Origin: JBAZOJ01 sp041648755
Lineage (GTDB): Bacteria > Planctomycetota > B143-G9
Length of the DNA: 8,250 nt
Reading direction: 5' to 3'
Assembly: GCA_041648755.1 (NCBI GenBank)
Contig: JBAZOJ010000169.1
Coordinates: 1 to 8,250 of the forward strand
Shown: positions 6,480 to 8,250 of the stretch, piece after piece
Layout: every line of letters begins with the position of its first letter
How positions within the stretch are numbered: position 1 is the first letter of the stretch
Notes under the pieces: model-generated
Databases searched by the model: none
Told to the model about the DNA's origin: nothing
What the model saw: only the letters and a program-made list of their open reading frames with translations
Made by a program: the position numbers and the translations under genes

Positions 6480-8250
6480 TCAATCAGCTCGCTCTGCGAT
6501 CATATTGGCAACATCGGCGGGAGAAATCGGGTTCCCAAAAGCATCAAGACCTTCCCGAGGTAGCATGCGCTGCCCATCTCTCCCAGCCGCATGAAGCCCT
6601 GCATTATATATGATCAAAGCAGCCGTTGCGCAGTTCTGCATGGCGTTCGGATCAAGTTCGTTCGCAGTAACCCAGTAGGTGCGCGGGTGCGTCGTGAACC
6701 ATGCTGCTTGGTTGAATGCTTCCCAATAGCCTGCAGCGTTAACCTCCCTGGTCTCGTAAAGGGCATCCGCTTCGACAGGAAGCCTCCCACCTCCCTGTTG
6801 GATCTTGGCACCTGAGACGATCCTCATGTCAAACCTCCACCAGTGGATAGTCCTCATATCAACAACACCCATATCTGCACCTTCTCGAAAACCGTTGCCC
6901 CATGTGATGAAACCTCCGACGAAGGTATGCCCGACGGGATGGGCGAATGAGATCGGATTCGCACCGATGAAGAGAAAGAAGTGAAATCTGAAGAGCATAT
7001 CGAGGAGCAAATTCGTGACAATGGGGAGGACCGCTGCTCCGGGACTGCCAGAGATCGCGGAGGCTGAACTGCTTCCGATCGAACCTCCGCCCGTGCGGCT
7101 CATCTCTGCCGGGAATGCTCCCGGTGACACGCTCCATCTTCGAGATAGCTCCCAAGAGAGACCCCACCCATCGCGAGGTATGTAGTCTGCGCAAGAATAG
7201 GCCAGAGAGGGCGTATTTAGGGTGATGCCCTCAGAGCAGTCAGTAGGAACTGCCCCTGACCGACGAGAAAGCAGGGAATTTTCCTCGTTCTTTTCCGATT
7301 CCATGGCTGCCCTAAGGTCGTACCCGCCACTCCAATTTGACTCAACGCCGAAATCATCGTACTCCGCATTCAGAACACCAGTTCCTGACGAGTCGTACAT
7401 CACGCGGTTGTTGCCCCAAATGTCAACTGTGCCGCTGTAGATGTCAACGGGGAAGCCCGTGCGCGCGGTCTGCACGCCCTCGATGAAACCGATGCCGGTG
7501 TAGTTGTCGAGCGTGTATTGGGTCGTCCACCACCAATTGGCGCCGTCGGTTTCGGACTCGGCGTATAGCCAACCATCTCCTGCGGTTTTGTGGAAGAAGT
7601 GCTTCCAGCCGGAAATATCTGCGCACACATCGTATGTGCCGCCGCCCTCTTCGGGCCGCGCCTTGATTATGCGGGTGCTGCCGATGTCGTAGCCGTAGTA
7701 CATATCCTCAGCGGTGTCCGAATTCTGGTAGCGAACAAGGTTGTTTTTCCAATCGAAGGAGTAGGACTCAACTATCAGGCCGGTTGTCTTTGCGGTCAGG
7801 TTTCCGTTATCATCGTAGACGCAGGTGAACGCCGTGCCGCCCGTGGCCGCGGTTATCCGGCCAAGGTCGTTGTACGTGTAATTGGTGGCGGTTCCGCCGA
7901 CGATCTTCTGCGTCCTGCAGTACATACCGTCATAAGTATACCCTTTGCTATACGAGTTTGTACCTGTTCGTACTTCCGCGGTCAGAAGCCGCCTGGAATC
8001 GTACGTGTAAGCCGTGCTGTACGATCCGAAACAGCCCGTTGTGACGTCGCTGTCCACCTGCGAGTTGTTATCGAAAGTGTAGCTCTGGTAACCCAACACG
8101 GTGTTGCCGGAATCCACAACTTCCTGGTAGTACATCCGGTTATCGGTGTCGTAGTAATAGTCCTCGTACATTCCGGAATCTACCGTCTTGCAGGTCAGGT
8201 TGCCCGCGGCATCGTACTGGAACGTATTGACCCGAGTGGGGTTGCCGTTC
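6480..8250 (-). CDS. RHS/YD-repeat protein with papain-like C-terminal tip (partial; N-terminus beyond the window)
   Basis: The frame is open from the right edge to TGA 6482-6480, giving 589 visible residues. Residues here are numbered from the internal Met codon at 8171, which is not the true start because YD repeats continue upstream (FQYDAAGNLTCK). YD repeats recur every 17-24 residues at 5, 31 (YTFDNNSQ), 55 (YTYDSRRLLT), 78, 98 (YTYNDLGRIT), 117 (CVYDDNGNLTAKT) and 137. These form the shell typical of RHS proteins, which encloses a C-terminal toxin or effector. A core-like region follows (RVMYDSSGTG, AEYDDFG, 256-275), but the usual RYYDPxxGRF motif is not evident. The tip has a Ser/Gly-rich linker (359-380), a hydrophobic stretch (380-408), then HPVGHTFVGG with His415 and QNCATAALIIYNAG with Cys514. 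A His-before-Cys order with NCxT is seen in circularly permuted NlpC/P60-LRAT (papain-like) enzymes, so a peptidase, amidase or acyltransferase activity is plausible but unproven. It is followed directly by an exported protein gene. Confidence 0.88.
   Translation of the reverse strand, partial: NGNPTRVNTFQYDAAGNLTCKTVDSGMYEDYYYDTDNRMYYQEVVDSGNTVLGYQSYTFDNNSQVDSDVTTGCFGSYSTAYTYDSRRLLTAEVRTGTNSYSKGYTYDGMYCRTQKIVGGTATNYTYNDLGRITAATGGTAFTCVYDDNGNLTAKTTGLIVESYSFDWKNNLVRYQNSDTAEDMYYGYDIGSTRIIKARPEEGGGTYDVCADISGWKHFFHKTAGDGWLYAESETDGANWWWTTQYTLDNYTGIGFIEGVQTARTGFPVDIYSGTVDIWGNNRVMYDSSGTGVLNAEYDDFGVESNWSGGYDLRAAMESEKNEENSLLSRRSGAVPTDCSEGITLNTPSLAYSCADYIPRDGWGLSWELSRRWSVSPGAFPAEMSRTGGGSIGSSSASAISGSPGAAVLPIVTNLLLDMLFRFHFFLFIGANPISFAHPVGHTFVGGFITWGNGFREGADMGVVDMRTIHWWRFDMRIVSGAKIQQGGGRLPVEADALYETREVNAAGYWEAFNQAAWFTTHPRTYWVTANELDPNAMQNCATAALIIYNAGLHAAGRDGQRMLPREGLDAFGNPISPADVANMIAERAD

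Noticed and set aside
6859..7194. Alternative minus-strand frame of 111 codons within the RHS tip, considered as a sign of a frameshift
   Set aside because: The main frame is open throughout and carries the GHTFV and NCAT motifs; the alternative frame is arginine-rich and shows no RHS core motif.

Overview
The window is 8.25 kb of moderately GC-rich bacterial DNA of uncertain origin. A TldD/TldE pair, several signal-peptide proteins, an RHS protein and a dead IS630-type transposase fit a bacterium, most likely environmental and Gram-negative. Nothing here fixes the phylum, and no rRNA, tRNA, CRISPR array or phage module was seen.

Left part (1-2205): a two-gene minus-strand operon, tldD followed with no gap by tldE (pmbA). 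The tldE gene runs off the left edge. Together they encode the two subunits of the TldD/TldE metalloprotease. TldD carries the expected HEAFGH zinc motif and the C-terminal zinc-binding Cys. A 134-bp divergent intergenic region separates tldD from a plus-strand gene for an unrecognised secreted 321-aa protein (2206-3171). That region holds a plausible sigma70 promoter whose -10 box lies in a perfect 13-bp palindrome. The secreted-protein gene ends at a clear intrinsic terminator.

Middle part (3172-4542): a convergent minus-strand gene for a small four-helix membrane protein has a near-consensus promoter (TTGACA, 17 bp, TATCAT). This promoter abuts a decayed 3' remnant of an IS630-family transposase, which has one frameshift and one nonsense codon. 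About 430 bp of further sequence (4114-4542) has no convincing gene, only a doubtful small ORF with a good Shine-Dalgarno.

Right part (4543-8250): a minus-strand two-gene unit. The upstream gene, entering from the right edge, encodes an RHS/YD-repeat protein. Its C-terminal tip carries a hydrophobic stretch followed by GHTFVGG and, about 100 residues later, NCATAA. This order resembles circularly permuted papain-like (NlpC/P60-LRAT type) domains. Five bases after its stop starts a gene for a 643-aa signal-peptide protein of apparent beta-propeller type. The RHS tip plus its tightly coupled exported partner is the most interesting part of the window. A secreted effector with a dedicated partner is a reasonable hypothesis, but the sequence alone does not prove a toxin-immunity relationship.
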